DNA of 64,000 bases from Paraburkholderia fynbosensis (GCF_902859935.1 NZ_CADIKI010000017.1:1-64000); one strand, 5' to 3'. Shown: positions 1-8,593, counted from the stretch's first letter. Notes: generated by a model from the letters alone, not told the origin. Program-made: numbers and translations.

Positions 1-1
1 G

Positions 2-220
2 CGCCCGGGCGCGCTGATGAAGTTCCTGTCGTCGATGGCGCCGAACTGGAACATCAGCCTGTTCCACTATCGCAACCAGGGTGCGGACTACAGTTCGATC
101 CTCGTCGGCATCCAGGTGCCCGCGAGCGAGACCGAAGCGTTCGAACGTTTTCTCGCCACGCTCGGTTATCCGAACTGGGAAGAGACGCAAAACCCGGTGT
201 ATCGGCTGTTTCTCGCATAA
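2..220 (+). CDS. ilvA: Threonine ammonia-lyase (biosynthetic), 3' end only
   Basis: The visible 72 codons encode the end of the C-terminal ACT-like regulatory domain of biosynthetic threonine dehydratase. The reading frame is open to the window edge, so the catalytic PLP domain lies outside. The segment RPGALMKFL followed by NWNISLFHYRNQGADY is the typical regulatory-domain signature, in which isoleucine feedback inhibition is sensed. The enzyme deaminates threonine to 2-oxobutanoate, the first step of isoleucine synthesis. The stop is followed after 19 bases by the next gene on the same strand, so cotranscription with the nucleotidase and queF is possible. The identification rests on this short tail only. 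Confidence 0.85.
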   Translation, partial: RPGALMKFLSSMAPNWNISLFHYRNQGADYSSILVGIQVPASETEAFERFLATLGYPNWEETQNPVYRLFLA

Positions 221-239
221 CAGGGACTGACACGCGCAG

Positions 240-1142
240 ATGGCTCTCTCGCTCGCCGACAAGCTGGTGGTGGCAATCTCGTCGCGCGCGCTGTTCGACT
301 TCGAAGAAGAGAACCGCGTGTACGAAGAAGGCGACCTGCACACCTATGAAGCGTTGCAGCGCGACCGGCTCGCGGTGCCCGCCAAACCGGGCGTCGCATT
401 TCCGCTGATCCGCAAGCTGCTTGCGCTGAATGCCGGCGGCCATCGCGTCGAAGTGGTGATCCTGTCGCGCAGCGATCCGATCAGCGGATTGCGCGCGTTT
501 CATTCGTGCCGCGAACATGGGCTCGCGATCGAGCGCGGCGTCTTCACGCGTGGACGCGCTCCGTTCGGCTATCTGAAGCCGCTGAACGCGTCGCTGTTTC
601 TGTCCGCGAATCAGCAAGACGTGCGCGACGCGCTGGCCGCCGGATTTCCCGCCGCACGCGTGTTGCCCGAATCGGCGAAAATGGCGAGCAAGTATCCCGA
701 CGAAATCCGCATCGCGTTCGACGGCGACGCCGTGCTGTTTTCCGACGAAGCGGAACGCGTGTTCCAGAAAGACGGCTTGCGCGCCTTCGTCGGCCACGAG
801 ATTCACAACAAGGACTTGCCGCTCGCGGACGGTCCGTTGAAACCGTTGCTCGAAGCACTGCACCGGCTGCAAAAACTCGCGGATGAAGCCGCGCCGATGC
901 ATATTCGTACGGCATTGGTGACGGCGCGCTCGGCGCCCGCGCATGAGCGCGCGATCCGCACCCTGATGGCGTGGAACATCGAAATCGACGAAGCGATGTT
1001 CCTCGGCGGCCTCGACAAGAGCGCATTCCTGCGCGAGTTCGAGCCGGACTTTTTCTTCGACGACCAAATTGGCCACTGCGAATCGGCTCGCATCGTGACG
1101 GCGACCGGGCACGTGCTGAGTGGCATCGTGAATGCATCATGA
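240..1142 (+). CDS. cN-I type 5'-nucleotidase
   Basis: A 300-residue protein resembling the cytosolic 5'-nucleotidase I (NT5C1/PF06189) family, which dephosphorylates nucleoside 5'-monophosphates. Visible family signatures are VVAISSRALFDFEEE near residues 10-24, FDGDAVLFSDEAE near residues 160-172 (the motif typical of cN-I enzymes), and FFFDDQIGHCE near the C-terminus, which supplies metal-binding acidic residues. No signal peptide or membrane segment is seen, so it should be cytoplasmic. Its stop overlaps the queF start in an ATGA arrangement (1139-1142), which implies translational coupling. The physiological nucleotide cannot be read from the sequence. Confidence 0.8.
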   Translation: MALSLADKLVVAISSRALFDFEEENRVYEEGDLHTYEALQRDRLAVPAKPGVAFPLIRKLLALNAGGHRVEVVILSRSDPISGLRAFHSCREHGLAIERGVFTRGRAPFGYLKPLNASLFLSANQQDVRDALAAGFPAARVLPESAKMASKYPDEIRIAFDGDAVLFSDEAERVFQKDGLRAFVGHEIHNKDLPLADGPLKPLLEALHRLQKLADEAAPMHIRTALVTARSAPAHERAIRTLMAWNIEIDEAMFLGGLDKSAFLREFEPDFFFDDQIGHCESARIVTATGHVLSGIVNAS

Positions 1143-1963
1143 CACCCGAACAATCTCCGCTGGGCAAGGCCTCCACTTACACCGAACACTACGACGCATC
1201 GCTGCTGTTTCCGATCGCGCGAAAAACCGCGCGCGAGGCGATCGGCATTGGCGCGCAGTTGCCGTTCTTCGGCACGGACATCTGGAATGCTTACGAGTTG
1301 TCCTGGCTGAACGCGCGCGGCAAACCGCAGATCGCGGTGGCGACGTTCTTCGTGCCGGCGGACTCGCCGAATATCGTCGAGTCGAAGTCGTTCAAGCTGT
1401 ATCTGGGCTCGTTCGCGCAGACGGCGTTCGAGTCAATCGACGTGGTGCGCGACACGATCAAGCGCGACGTATCCGCTTCCTGCGGCGCGACGGTGTCGGT
1501 TCGTCTGGCCACGCCGCATGAATTCGGCAAGCTGCAGATGGAAGAATTCGAAGGTTTGTCGCTGGACCGGCTGGATCTGGATACCGACATTTATCAGCCG
1601 GACGCGTCGCTGCTGAGCGCGGCGCACGATGAAGCGCCGGTCGAGGAAACGCTGTTTTCCAACCTGTTGAAGTCGAACTGCCCCGTGACCGGGCAGCCCG
1701 ACTGGGGCAGCGTGCAGATTCACTACATCGGCCCGCAGATCGATCACGCGGGCTTGCTGCGCTACATCATCTCGTACCGTAATCACACCGGCTTTCACGA
1801 GCAGTGCGTCGAGCGGATTTTTATCGACGTGCTGAAGGCCTGCAAGCCGGTCAAGCTCGCGGTATATGCGCGCTATACGCGGCGCGGCGGGCTGGACATC
1901 AACCCGTTCCGCACCAACTACAACCTGCCGATGCCGGACAACATGCGTCTGGCCCGGCAGTAA
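1139..1963 (+). CDS. queF: NADPH-dependent 7-cyano-7-deazaguanine reductase (QueF)
   Basis: A 274-residue type II (long, two-domain) QueF that reduces the nitrile of preQ0 to the amine preQ1 with NADPH, in queuosine tRNA modification. The motif ESKSFKLYLGSF (residues 81-92) is the substrate/NADPH signature. The catalytic cysteine is C181 in SNCPVTGQPDW, which forms the thioimide intermediate. Length is close to the E. coli enzyme (about 282). The start at 1139 was chosen because the family N-terminus begins here and it overlaps the upstream stop as ATGA. A reading frame open further upstream lies inside the nucleotidase gene and is not expected to be used. Confidence 0.95.
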   Translation: MTPEQSPLGKASTYTEHYDASLLFPIARKTAREAIGIGAQLPFFGTDIWNAYELSWLNARGKPQIAVATFFVPADSPNIVESKSFKLYLGSFAQTAFESIDVVRDTIKRDVSASCGATVSVRLATPHEFGKLQMEEFEGLSLDRLDLDTDIYQPDASLLSAAHDEAPVEETLFSNLLKSNCPVTGQPDWGSVQIHYIGPQIDHAGLLRYIISYRNHTGFHEQCVERIFIDVLKACKPVKLAVYARYTRRGGLDINPFRTNYNLPMPDNMRLARQ

Positions 1964-2013
1964 CAACGCAGTGGTTCGCCGCGGGTTCAGTCAACCGCGG
2001 CGAACGCAATGCC

Positions 2014-2400
2014 TCAAGCCGTCGGCTTCTTATACGCGACGCAATCCACTTCCACCTTGCAGTCGATCACCATCGACGACACCACACAGGCGCGCGCCGG
2101 CGGATTGTCGCCGAAGTATTCGCGGAACACCTTGTTGAACGACGCGAAGTCACGCGGATCGTCGAGCCACACACCGCAGCGGACCACATGCTCCGCGCCG
2201 TAGCCGGCTTCCTTCAGAATGGCGAACACGTTCTGGATCGCCTTGTGCGACTGCTCGACGATGCCGCCATTGATCACTTCGCCGTTTGCCATCGGCGTCT
2301 GGCCGGACACGAAGAGCCAGCCGTCCGCTTCGACCGCACGCGAAAACGGCATATGCTGACCGCCCGTTCCCTTTCCGCCTTCAACGCCATAACGCTTCAT
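2014..2400 (-). CDS. RidA/YjgF-family enamine/imine deaminase
   Basis: A 128-residue protein of the RidA (YER057c/YjgF) superfamily. These small trimeric enzymes hydrolyse reactive enamine/imine intermediates released by PLP enzymes. Recognisable stretches are FSRAVEADGWLFVSGQTP, HKAIQNVFAILKEAGY and PPARACVVSSMVIDCKVEVD. The arginine of PPARAC occupies the position of the carboxylate-binding arginine in the family. Two adjacent ATG codons are possible; 2400 is preferred because AAGGAG sits 7 bases upstream (2403 leaves 4). It is the last gene of a minus-strand unit with a D-aminoacylase and an RpiR regulator, next to a divergent PLP deaminase, so imine clearance in D-amino-acid breakdown is a reasonable inference. 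Confidence 0.88.
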   Translation of the reverse strand: MKRYGVEGGKGTGGQHMPFSRAVEADGWLFVSGQTPMANGEVINGGIVEQSHKAIQNVFAILKEAGYGAEHVVRCGVWLDDPRDFASFNKVFREYFGDNPPARACVVSSMVIDCKVEVDCVAYKKPTA

Positions 2401-2477
2401 CATCACACTCCTTAAAAAGTCCGGCACGCGCCCCGGCACCAGCGCCACGCGCACCGCAATCAATCGAACAAAAATAG

Positions 2478-3959
2478 TTAGAACGCGCCGTGCGCGTCAC
2501 CCTTCGACGCCGCGCCGCGCGCCACGAAATGACCAGCCCGCTCGCCCGTCACCGCGCCGTCGCGATACGACAGCACGCCGTTCACCCAGACCGCGTCGAT
2601 GCCGTCCGCCGCCTGCTGCGGCTTGTCGAACGTCGCCGCGTCGCGCACCTTGTCCGGGCTGAACAACACCAGGTCGGCGTGATAGCCGATATGCACTTCG
2701 CCTCGCTGCGCCAAACCAAAGCGACGCGCCGACAGACTGGTCATCTTGCGCACCGCCTCTTCGAGCGGCAGCAGACCGGCGTCGCGCACGTAATGGCCGA
2801 GCACGCGCGGAAACGCGCCCCACAGGCGCGGATGCGGCAGCGGATCGTTCGGCAAGCCGTCCGATCCGACCATCGTCGCCGGATGCGAGAGGATGCGCCG
2901 CACGTCGTCTTCGGACATGTTGTGATACACCGCGCCCGCCGGTTGCAGACGCTTGCCCGCTTCCTGCTGCGTGACGCCCCACTCCGCGGCGATCTCCTTG
3001 ACGAGCTTGCCCGCCATCTCGGGATGCGGCTCGGACCACGTGATCGTGATGTCGATGTCGCCCGTCACCTGTTTGAGATCGAGCGTCGACGAGCTACGGT
3101 TGTACGGATAGCAGTCGCACCCGATCGGCTGCATGCGCCGCGCCCCTTCGAGCGACTTCAGCACTTCTTCGCTGCGCCCCCAGTTCGACGGCCCCGCGCA
3201 CTTCAGATGCGAGATCACGACCGGCACATGCGCGTGACGGCCGACGCGGTACGCCTCGTCCATCGCGTCGAGAATCGCATCGAATTCGGTGCGCATGTGT
3301 GTGGTGTACAGCGCGCCCGCTGCGGCGAGCGGTTCGGCCAAGGCCATCACTTCTTCGGTCGGTGCGGCGAACGCCGAGCCGTATGCGAGCCCCGAACTCA
3401 AACCCAGCGCACCGTTGGCCAGCGCCTCTTCGAGCTGCGCACGCATGCCGTCGATTTCCTGCGCCGTGGCCGCGCGATCGAGCCGGTCCATCTGATTGCT
3501 GCGCAACGCCGTGTGGCCGATCAGCGCGCCGACGTTCACCGCCGGACGCGCGGCGTTCACCGCCTTCACATACTCGGCGAAAGTCGCGTACTGGAACGCG
3601 TCGCGCTCGCCGAGCAGGTTCATCGGATCGGGCGGGTCGCCCTTCAGTGCCACCGGCGACGCGCTGATGCCGCAATTGCCGACGATCACCGTTGTTACGC
3701 CTTGCGTAATCTTCGGCAGCATTTGCGGCGCCTGAATCACGTGCGTGTCGTCGTGCGTGTGGACGTCGATGAAGCCCGGCGCCAACGCGCGCCCCTCGGC
3801 CTCGATCACCTCTTCGGCGAGCCAGTTCGACAGATTGCCGATCGCGACGATGCGGCCGTCGCGCACCGCCACGTCGCGTTCGACAGGCGGTGCGCCCGTG
3901 CCGTCATACAGTTGCGCGCCGACGATCAGCGTATCGGCGGCTTCGGGATGCGAGTGCAT
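2478..3959 (-). CDS. dan: N-acyl-D-amino-acid deacylase (D-aminoacylase)
   Basis: A 493-residue amidohydrolase-superfamily enzyme expected to hydrolyse N-acyl-D-amino acids to the free D-amino acid and a carboxylate. The metal motif HTHDD gives H67 and H69, and NCGIS gives C96. As I recall, these are the numbers of the zinc ligands in the characterised Alcaligenes D-aminoacylase. Further metal/catalytic features are THMRTE, VVISHLKCAG and the late aspartate in MVGSDGLPNDP. No signal peptide is seen, so it should be cytoplasmic. It starts 3 bases after the stop of the RpiR regulator gene, so the two are almost certainly cotranscribed, with ridA 77 bases downstream. The true acyl-amino-acid substrate is unknown. 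Confidence 0.88.
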   Translation of the reverse strand: MHSHPEAADTLIVGAQLYDGTGAPPVERDVAVRDGRIVAIGNLSNWLAEEVIEAEGRALAPGFIDVHTHDDTHVIQAPQMLPKITQGVTTVIVGNCGISASPVALKGDPPDPMNLLGERDAFQYATFAEYVKAVNAARPAVNVGALIGHTALRSNQMDRLDRAATAQEIDGMRAQLEEALANGALGLSSGLAYGSAFAAPTEEVMALAEPLAAAGALYTTHMRTEFDAILDAMDEAYRVGRHAHVPVVISHLKCAGPSNWGRSEEVLKSLEGARRMQPIGCDCYPYNRSSSTLDLKQVTGDIDITITWSEPHPEMAGKLVKEIAAEWGVTQQEAGKRLQPAGAVYHNMSEDDVRRILSHPATMVGSDGLPNDPLPHPRLWGAFPRVLGHYVRDAGLLPLEEAVRKMTSLSARRFGLAQRGEVHIGYHADLVLFSPDKVRDAATFDKPQQAADGIDAVWVNGVLSYRDGAVTGERAGHFVARGAASKGDAHGAF

Positions 3960-3962
3960 GGA

Positions 3963-4853
3963 TCAGTCTCCTAACGGTTGTCGATCGCCGCCGCCGCGAT
4001 GCGCGTCGAGCGCGTGCTTCATGCGGCGCAGCAATTCGCGGCTCTCGTCACCCTGACTGACGGCAAGTTCGGTGACGAGCACATCGAGCGCCATCATCAT
4101 CGCGTAGCGCGACGACGACGGCTTGTAAATGAAATCGGTTTCGAACGCGACGATCGGGATCACCCAGTCCGCGAGTTTCGCCAGCGGCGAGGTGGGCGCG
4201 GTCAGCGCGATCACGGTCGCGCCGTAGCTGCGCGCGATCTTGCAGTTCTCGATCATCTCCGGCACGCGCCCGGTGGTGGACAACGCAATCACCACGCATT
4301 CGCGCGATACGGTGCTCGCCACCATGCGCTGCAACAAGCCGTCCTGATAGGTCGCGACCGGGCGGCCAAGGCGCACGAGCCGAAAGCGCATTTCATCGGC
4401 AAGCGCGGTCGAGCCGCCCCCCATGCCGAACACGTAGATCATGCGCGCCGCGCGCAAGGCGCTGGCCGCTTCATCGAGCGGCGCCTTGCGCAGTAGTTGA
4501 TGGTTATGGGCCAGCGCGGTTTGCAGTTCGTCGAATACGCGGGTCGCGATCGGCTCGGGTACGTCTGTTGCGCCGCCCGGCTGCAGGAAGCGCTGCCCCA
4601 CCGCCGCCGCCTGCGCGAGCCGCAGCTTCAGCTCGCGCACGTCGCGGCACCCGACCGCCTTGGCGAAACGCGTGACGGTCGCGACGCTCACCTGCGCGTG
4701 CTGCGCGAGCGCGCCGATGCTGGCGCGCGAAGCGCCCGTCAGATCGTCGAGGATCAACGCGGCGACCTTGCGTTCGGCCGAGCGCAGGTCCGGCGCACAT
4801 TCGGCGATGCGCGCGACGATGTCGAAAGCCAGCGGTTCGGCGGTTGAGTTCAT
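3963..4853 (-). CDS. RpiR/MurR-family transcriptional regulator (HTH + SIS)
   Basis: A 296-residue regulator with an N-terminal RpiR helix-turn-helix (about residues 14-90; ASIGALAQHAQVSVATVTRFAKAVGCRDVRELKLRLA is split across the helices) and a C-terminal SIS domain (about 125-260; FGMGGGSTALADEM and ALSTTGRVPEMIENCKIA) that normally binds a phosphosugar or related ligand. It is the first gene of the minus-strand unit with the D-aminoacylase and RidA genes and is divergent from the D-serine-deaminase-like gene. The simplest reading is a local regulator of both transcripts from the 146-base shared intergenic region. The ligand is not predictable; RpiR proteins beside D-aminoacylases may sense an amino-acid derivative rather than a sugar phosphate. 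Confidence 0.88.
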   Translation of the reverse strand: MNSTAEPLAFDIVARIAECAPDLRSAERKVAALILDDLTGASRASIGALAQHAQVSVATVTRFAKAVGCRDVRELKLRLAQAAAVGQRFLQPGGATDVPEPIATRVFDELQTALAHNHQLLRKAPLDEAASALRAARMIYVFGMGGGSTALADEMRFRLVRLGRPVATYQDGLLQRMVASTVSRECVVIALSTTGRVPEMIENCKIARSYGATVIALTAPTSPLAKLADWVIPIVAFETDFIYKPSSSRYAMMMALDVLVTELAVSQGDESRELLRRMKHALDAHRGGGDRQPLGD

Positions 4854-4905
4854 GGCGGACTGGGGCAGGTCGCGCGAAGACTTGCAATACGCCTTCGGAA
4901 CGCCG

Positions 4906-4967
4906 TGGTACTAAATAACATTTCTCCTCGCATCGTACTTTCGGTAACATGATAAAGTCAAATTTGA
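4906..4967. promoter_or_regulatory. Candidate operator region between RpiR regulator and deaminase genes
   Basis: The AT-rich divergent spacer contains a perfect 10-bp palindrome, TCAAATTTGA, at 4958-4967. It also has a repeated pattern of GTAC and TAACAT: GTAC-TAAA-TAACAT at about 4909-4922 and GTAC-TTTCGG-TAACAT at about 4936-4951. These are plausible RpiR binding sites because the spacer separates the regulator from its likely divergent target. Assignment is by position and symmetry only. Confidence 0.35.
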
Positions 4968-4999
4968 TTCAATTTAACTGGACGATGGAGCAAGGAGAC

Positions 5000-6277
5000 A
5001 TGAAAGTTACAAACTATCAGGGCGCAACGATTGATCCTTATAGCAAGGGCTTGGGCATGGTTCCGGGCACCAGCATCCAGCTCACGGATGCCCCGCGCCT
5101 CGAATGGAACCTGCTCAACGAAGACGTGAGCCTGCCGGCGGCCGTGCTGTATGCGGATCGCGTGGAGCACAACCTGAAGTGGATGCAGGCGTTCGTCGCG
5201 GAGTACGGCGTTAAGCTCGCGCCGCACGGTAAGACCACGATGGCCCCGCAGTTGTTTCGCCGTCAGCTCGAAACCGGCGCGTGGGGCATCACGCTCGCCA
5301 CCGCGCATCAGGTGCGCGCGGCGTATCACGGCGGCGTCTCGCGCATCCTGATGGCCAATCAGCTGGTGGGCCGCCACAACATGATGATGATCGCCGAACT
5401 CCTGAGCGATCCTGACTTCGAATTCTTCTGCCTCGTCGACTCGGTCGAAGGCGTCGAGCAATTGGGCGAGTTCTTCACGTCAGTGAAGAAACCGTTGCAA
5501 GTGCTGCTCGAACTCGGCGTGCCGGGCGGCCGCACGGGCGTGCGCGACGAAGCGCAGCGCAACGCGGTGCTCGCCGCGACCGCCCGCTATCCGAATGTGC
5601 TGAAGCTCGCCGGTGTCGAGTTGTATGAAGGCGTGCTGAAGGAAGAGCACGAGGTGCGCGAGTTCCTGCAAAGCGCGGTCGCGCTCACGCGCGCGCTCGT
5701 CGAAGAGGGGCGTTTTGCGCGCACGCCGGCGGTGCTGTCGGGCGCGGGCTCGGCGTGGTACGACGTGGTGGCGGAAGAATTCGTGAAGGCGTCGGAGACC
5801 GGCAAGGTCGAAGTCGTGCTGCGTCCCGGCTGCTATCTGACGCACGACGTCGGCATCTATCGCAAGGCGCAGACGGACATTTTCGCGCGCAATCCGGTCG
5901 CGAAGAAAATGGGCGAGGGCCTGCTGCCCGCGCTGCAGTTGTGGGCGTACGTGCAGTCGATTCCGGAGCCGGATCGCGCCATCATTGGTCTCGGCAAGCG
6001 CGACTCCGCGTTCGACGCGGGCATGCCGGAACCAGCGCGTCACTATCGTCCGGGTAACGTTGCGCCGCGCGATATCGCAGCGAGCGAAGGCTGGGAAATT
6101 TTCGGCCTGATGGATCAGCACGCGTATCTGCGGATTCCCGCCGGCGCCGATCTGAAAGTGGGCGACATGATCGCGTTCGACATCTCGCACCCGTGTCTGA
6201 CGTTCGATAAGTGGCGTCAGGTGCTGGTGGTCGATCCCGCGTATCGCGTGACGGAAGTGATCGAAACGTTCTTCTGA
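5000..6277 (+). CDS. D-serine deaminase-like PLP enzyme (amino acid deaminase)
   Basis: A 425-residue fold-type III PLP enzyme of the DSD1/D-threonine-aldolase-like family. The N-terminal alanine-racemase-like barrel carries the PLP lysine in KLAPHGKTTMAPQLF (K78). The C-terminal D-ser-dehydrat domain shows the late motifs GLMDQHAYLRIP and FDISHPCLTFDKW, in which histidine and cysteine residues resemble the Zn-binding pair of eukaryotic D-serine dehydratase. Expected reaction: D-serine or another D-amino acid to keto acid and ammonia. The start at 5000 follows AAGGAG with a very short 2-base gap; in-frame ATGs at 4949 and 4985 are less likely because family homology begins at MKVTNYQ. It is divergent from the RpiR/D-aminoacylase/RidA unit. 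Confidence 0.85.
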   Translation: MKVTNYQGATIDPYSKGLGMVPGTSIQLTDAPRLEWNLLNEDVSLPAAVLYADRVEHNLKWMQAFVAEYGVKLAPHGKTTMAPQLFRRQLETGAWGITLATAHQVRAAYHGGVSRILMANQLVGRHNMMMIAELLSDPDFEFFCLVDSVEGVEQLGEFFTSVKKPLQVLLELGVPGGRTGVRDEAQRNAVLAATARYPNVLKLAGVELYEGVLKEEHEVREFLQSAVALTRALVEEGRFARTPAVLSGAGSAWYDVVAEEFVKASETGKVEVVLRPGCYLTHDVGIYRKAQTDIFARNPVAKKMGEGLLPALQLWAYVQSIPEPDRAIIGLGKRDSAFDAGMPEPARHYRPGNVAPRDIAASEGWEIFGLMDQHAYLRIPAGADLKVGDMIAFDISHPCLTFDKWRQVLVVDPAYRVTEVIETFF

Positions 6278-6287
6278 CGCGGCCGTG

Positions 6288-6323
6288 AGCGGCGCGCGCC
6301 TTGCGGTCACAAGGCGCGCCGCT
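6288..6323. terminator. GC-rich hairpin between convergent genes
   Basis: The left arm at 6288-6303 and right arm at 6310-6323 pair over 14 bases, with two extra bases (CG) bulged on the left. The hairpin lies between the converging deaminase and MarR genes. No T-run follows on either strand, so it may be a processing or stabilising hairpin rather than a true intrinsic terminator. Confidence 0.4.
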
Positions 6324-6418
6324 TGCGGTGGTTCTGATGACGAGTGGCTTGCGCAACGCAAGGCCAATGCTTGCCAGCGGCATCCGTAAGCCATCCACGC
6401 GACGAACGCGGTAGTGAA

Positions 6419-6937
6419 TCAGGGTTGTCGCAACGCCCCACTGTGTGCAGCTTCACCTGGCTGTCCTACCTCAGCACCAGCCGCGCTCGCCGCGGCTGCC
6501 ACTTCACCGATCCGCGCTTCGAGCATCCTCAGCGCGCCCGATAGCGCTCCCAAGGCCTCGTCTGGCAGCGAAGCCATCGTGTCGTGCAAAAATGCGTTGC
6601 GACGCGGCAAGCTCGCTTCGGTCGCCGACTGTCCCGCCTGCGTCAGACGCACATTGGTGACGCGGTTGTCGCGCGTATCCATGCTGCGCGCAATCCAGCC
6701 CAATCCTTCCAGCGTTTTCAACTGCCGTGTGAGCGCGCCCGGATCGACCCGCAGGCGCTCGACCAGCCTTTTCTGTGACGACTCGCCCGCCTGCTCGTGC
6801 AACGCAAGCAAGATGCGCCAGCGCGGCAGCGGATGGCCGACCTGTGCCTCGAACGCCGACATGAACGCCCGATAAGTGCGGCCAAATTGTTGCATGACGG
6901 CGACGCGGTCCTGTTCTTCCATGATCTGTTCAGTCAA
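6419..6937 (-). CDS. MarR-family transcriptional regulator
   Basis: A 172-residue winged-helix MarR protein. The DNA-binding region is visible around residues 48-100: RWRILLALHEQAGESSQKRLVERLRVDPGALTRQLKTLE contains the helix-turn-helix, followed by the wing motif DTRDNRVTNVRLT with the conserved D-x-R-D. It starts 16 bases after the stop of the DHA2 exporter gene on the same strand, so the two form an operon with the transporter first. By analogy with EmrR/MarR systems it would repress this operon and release DNA on binding a drug or phenolic ligand. The TTGAC-N2-GTCAA palindrome upstream of the exporter is the likely target. Confidence 0.92.
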   Translation of the reverse strand: MTEQIMEEQDRVAVMQQFGRTYRAFMSAFEAQVGHPLPRWRILLALHEQAGESSQKRLVERLRVDPGALTRQLKTLEGLGWIARSMDTRDNRVTNVRLTQAGQSATEASLPRRNAFLHDTMASLPDEALGALSGALRMLEARIGEVAAAASAAGAEVGQPGEAAHSGALRQP

Positions 6938-6953
6938 ACGGTAAGTCTAAAAA

Positions 6954-8549
6954 TCAGTCCGCGTGGATCACGGGCTCGAGCTTGCGCTGGAGCTTGATCG
7001 GCGGCACGCGGCGGCTTTGCCACACGGACACCACGGCGATCATCGCCGCCATCGCGAGACCCAGATGAATCGCCCCGACGAGCGCCTCGCGCGCGCTTTC
7101 CAGCAGCATCGCGCCGTTGTGGCCCGCATGCGTCAACTGCTCGACCAGGGTGGTCTGCGCTTCCCGGTTGATCAGGATTTGCGGATCGCCGAGATCGGCA
7201 AACCAGTGCGATGCGCTCGCGCTATCGAGCGCGCTGCGCACGCCGCTCGCGTACATGTGGCTGACGAGCGTGCCGGTCAGCGCCGTGCCGATCATCCCGC
7301 CGATCATCCGCAGCGACTGCAGCAGCGCCGTCGCGATGCCGAGGTGTTCGCGGCCGGCCGTCTGCTGCGCGAAGATCGTCAGGTTCGGCATCACGAAGCC
7401 GAGCCCCAGACCGCCCACCACCATGAACGACATCAGCACCCATTGCTGCATGGAACGCGTCGCGACGACAATGCCGAGGCACGACAACGCCACCAGCGAA
7501 AAGCCGATATACAGCATCAGATTCGGATTGCTCACGCGCGACACGATGCGCCCGTTGGCAATGCTGCCGATCGTGATGAACACGACCAGCGGCGTAATGA
7601 CGAGCCCCGCTTCTTTCGGCGACATGCCGAAGCCGCCCTGAAACAGCAGCGGCGCGTAGAACAGCAGCGAGAACATCGTGAAGCCGCCGAGCACCGCGAG
7701 CGTGAAGAGCGCGGCAAGACTGCGGTTGCGGAACATGTCGACCGGCAGGATCGCCGTCGGGCAGCGCTTTTCCCACTGCCAGAGCGCGTAAGCCGAGGCG
7801 ATGCTCAGCGCGAGCAGCGCAAACGCGCTCAGAGTGACGCCGTGTTTCGGCAGCAATTCGACGAACAACTGCAGCGAGCCGAGCGCCACCGCGATCAGCA
7901 CCGCACCGGGCCAATCGAGCCGCATCTTGCCCTCGTGCTCGACATGCCGCAAGTGCGGCAGGAAGCGCCAGACGAAAAACAGCGACAACAGCCCGACCGG
8001 CAGATTCACGTAGAACACCGAACGCCAGCCGTAGTACTGCGTGAGAAAGCCGCCGAGCGACGGCCCCACGGCGTTGGCAATGCCGAACGCCGAGCTCATC
8101 AGCACCTGCCAGCGCAGGCGCACGACCGAGTCGGGAAAGAGATCGGGAATGCAGGCGAACGCAGTGCCGACCAGCATCCCGCCTCCGATACCCTGCAAGC
8201 CGCGCGCAAGCACGAGGAACAGCATGTTGTTAGCCGCACCGCACAGCACCGACGCCGCGGTGAACACGACGATCGACGCGATCACGAATGGCTTGCGCCC
8301 GTAGTAATCGCCGAGGCGGCCGAAAATCGGCACCGTGATCACCGAGGTGAGCAGGTACGACGTGGCGACCCACGCGTACAGTTCGAAGCCTCTCAGTTCT
8401 GAGACGATGGTGGGCAGCGCGGTGCCGACCACGGTCTGGTCGAGCGCGACCAGCATCGTTACGAACGAGATGCCGAGCATTGCCAGCAAGGATTCACGGA
8501 AGGGTAAGACTTGCCCACTCGAGTGGTGGGCCGCGGTATGGACAGCCAT
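6954..8549 (-). CDS. DHA2-family (EmrB/QacA-type) MFS multidrug exporter
   Basis: A 531-residue inner-membrane protein with about 14 predicted hydrophobic segments, the size and layout of the DHA2 drug:H+ antiporters. Signature motifs are LDQTVVGTALPTIV (motif D1-like, first helix), GRLGDYYGRKP (motif A in the loop between helices 2 and 3) and RGLQGIGGGML (motif B). It probably extrudes hydrophobic drugs or aromatic compounds using the proton gradient. No EmrA-type membrane-fusion gene is adjacent, so export may be into the periplasm only. It is the promoter-proximal gene of an operon with a MarR regulator. Substrate is unknown. Confidence 0.9.
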   Translation of the reverse strand: MAVHTAAHHSSGQVLPFRESLLAMLGISFVTMLVALDQTVVGTALPTIVSELRGFELYAWVATSYLLTSVITVPIFGRLGDYYGRKPFVIASIVVFTAASVLCGAANNMLFLVLARGLQGIGGGMLVGTAFACIPDLFPDSVVRLRWQVLMSSAFGIANAVGPSLGGFLTQYYGWRSVFYVNLPVGLLSLFFVWRFLPHLRHVEHEGKMRLDWPGAVLIAVALGSLQLFVELLPKHGVTLSAFALLALSIASAYALWQWEKRCPTAILPVDMFRNRSLAALFTLAVLGGFTMFSLLFYAPLLFQGGFGMSPKEAGLVITPLVVFITIGSIANGRIVSRVSNPNLMLYIGFSLVALSCLGIVVATRSMQQWVLMSFMVVGGLGLGFVMPNLTIFAQQTAGREHLGIATALLQSLRMIGGMIGTALTGTLVSHMYASGVRSALDSASASHWFADLGDPQILINREAQTTLVEQLTHAGHNGAMLLESAREALVGAIHLGLAMAAMIAVVSVWQSRRVPPIKLQRKLEPVIHAD

Positions 8550-8581
8550 TTTTTTTAATGGAGCTTTTGATAGCGCAACAG

Positions 8582-8593
8582 TTGACTCGTCAA
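8582..8593. promoter_or_regulatory. Candidate MarR operator
   Basis: A perfect inverted repeat TTGAC-TC-GTCAA lies 33-44 bases upstream of the exporter start codon, in the spacer shared with the divergent EcsC gene. This position would overlap the exporter promoter. MarR/EmrR family sites often have TTGAC-like half sites. The assignment is inferred from symmetry and location. Confidence 0.4.

Noticed and set aside
2490..3974. A 494-codon frame antisense to the D-aminoacylase gene
   Set aside because: Arg/His-rich shadow sequence; the D-aminoacylase carries correctly placed metal ligands.
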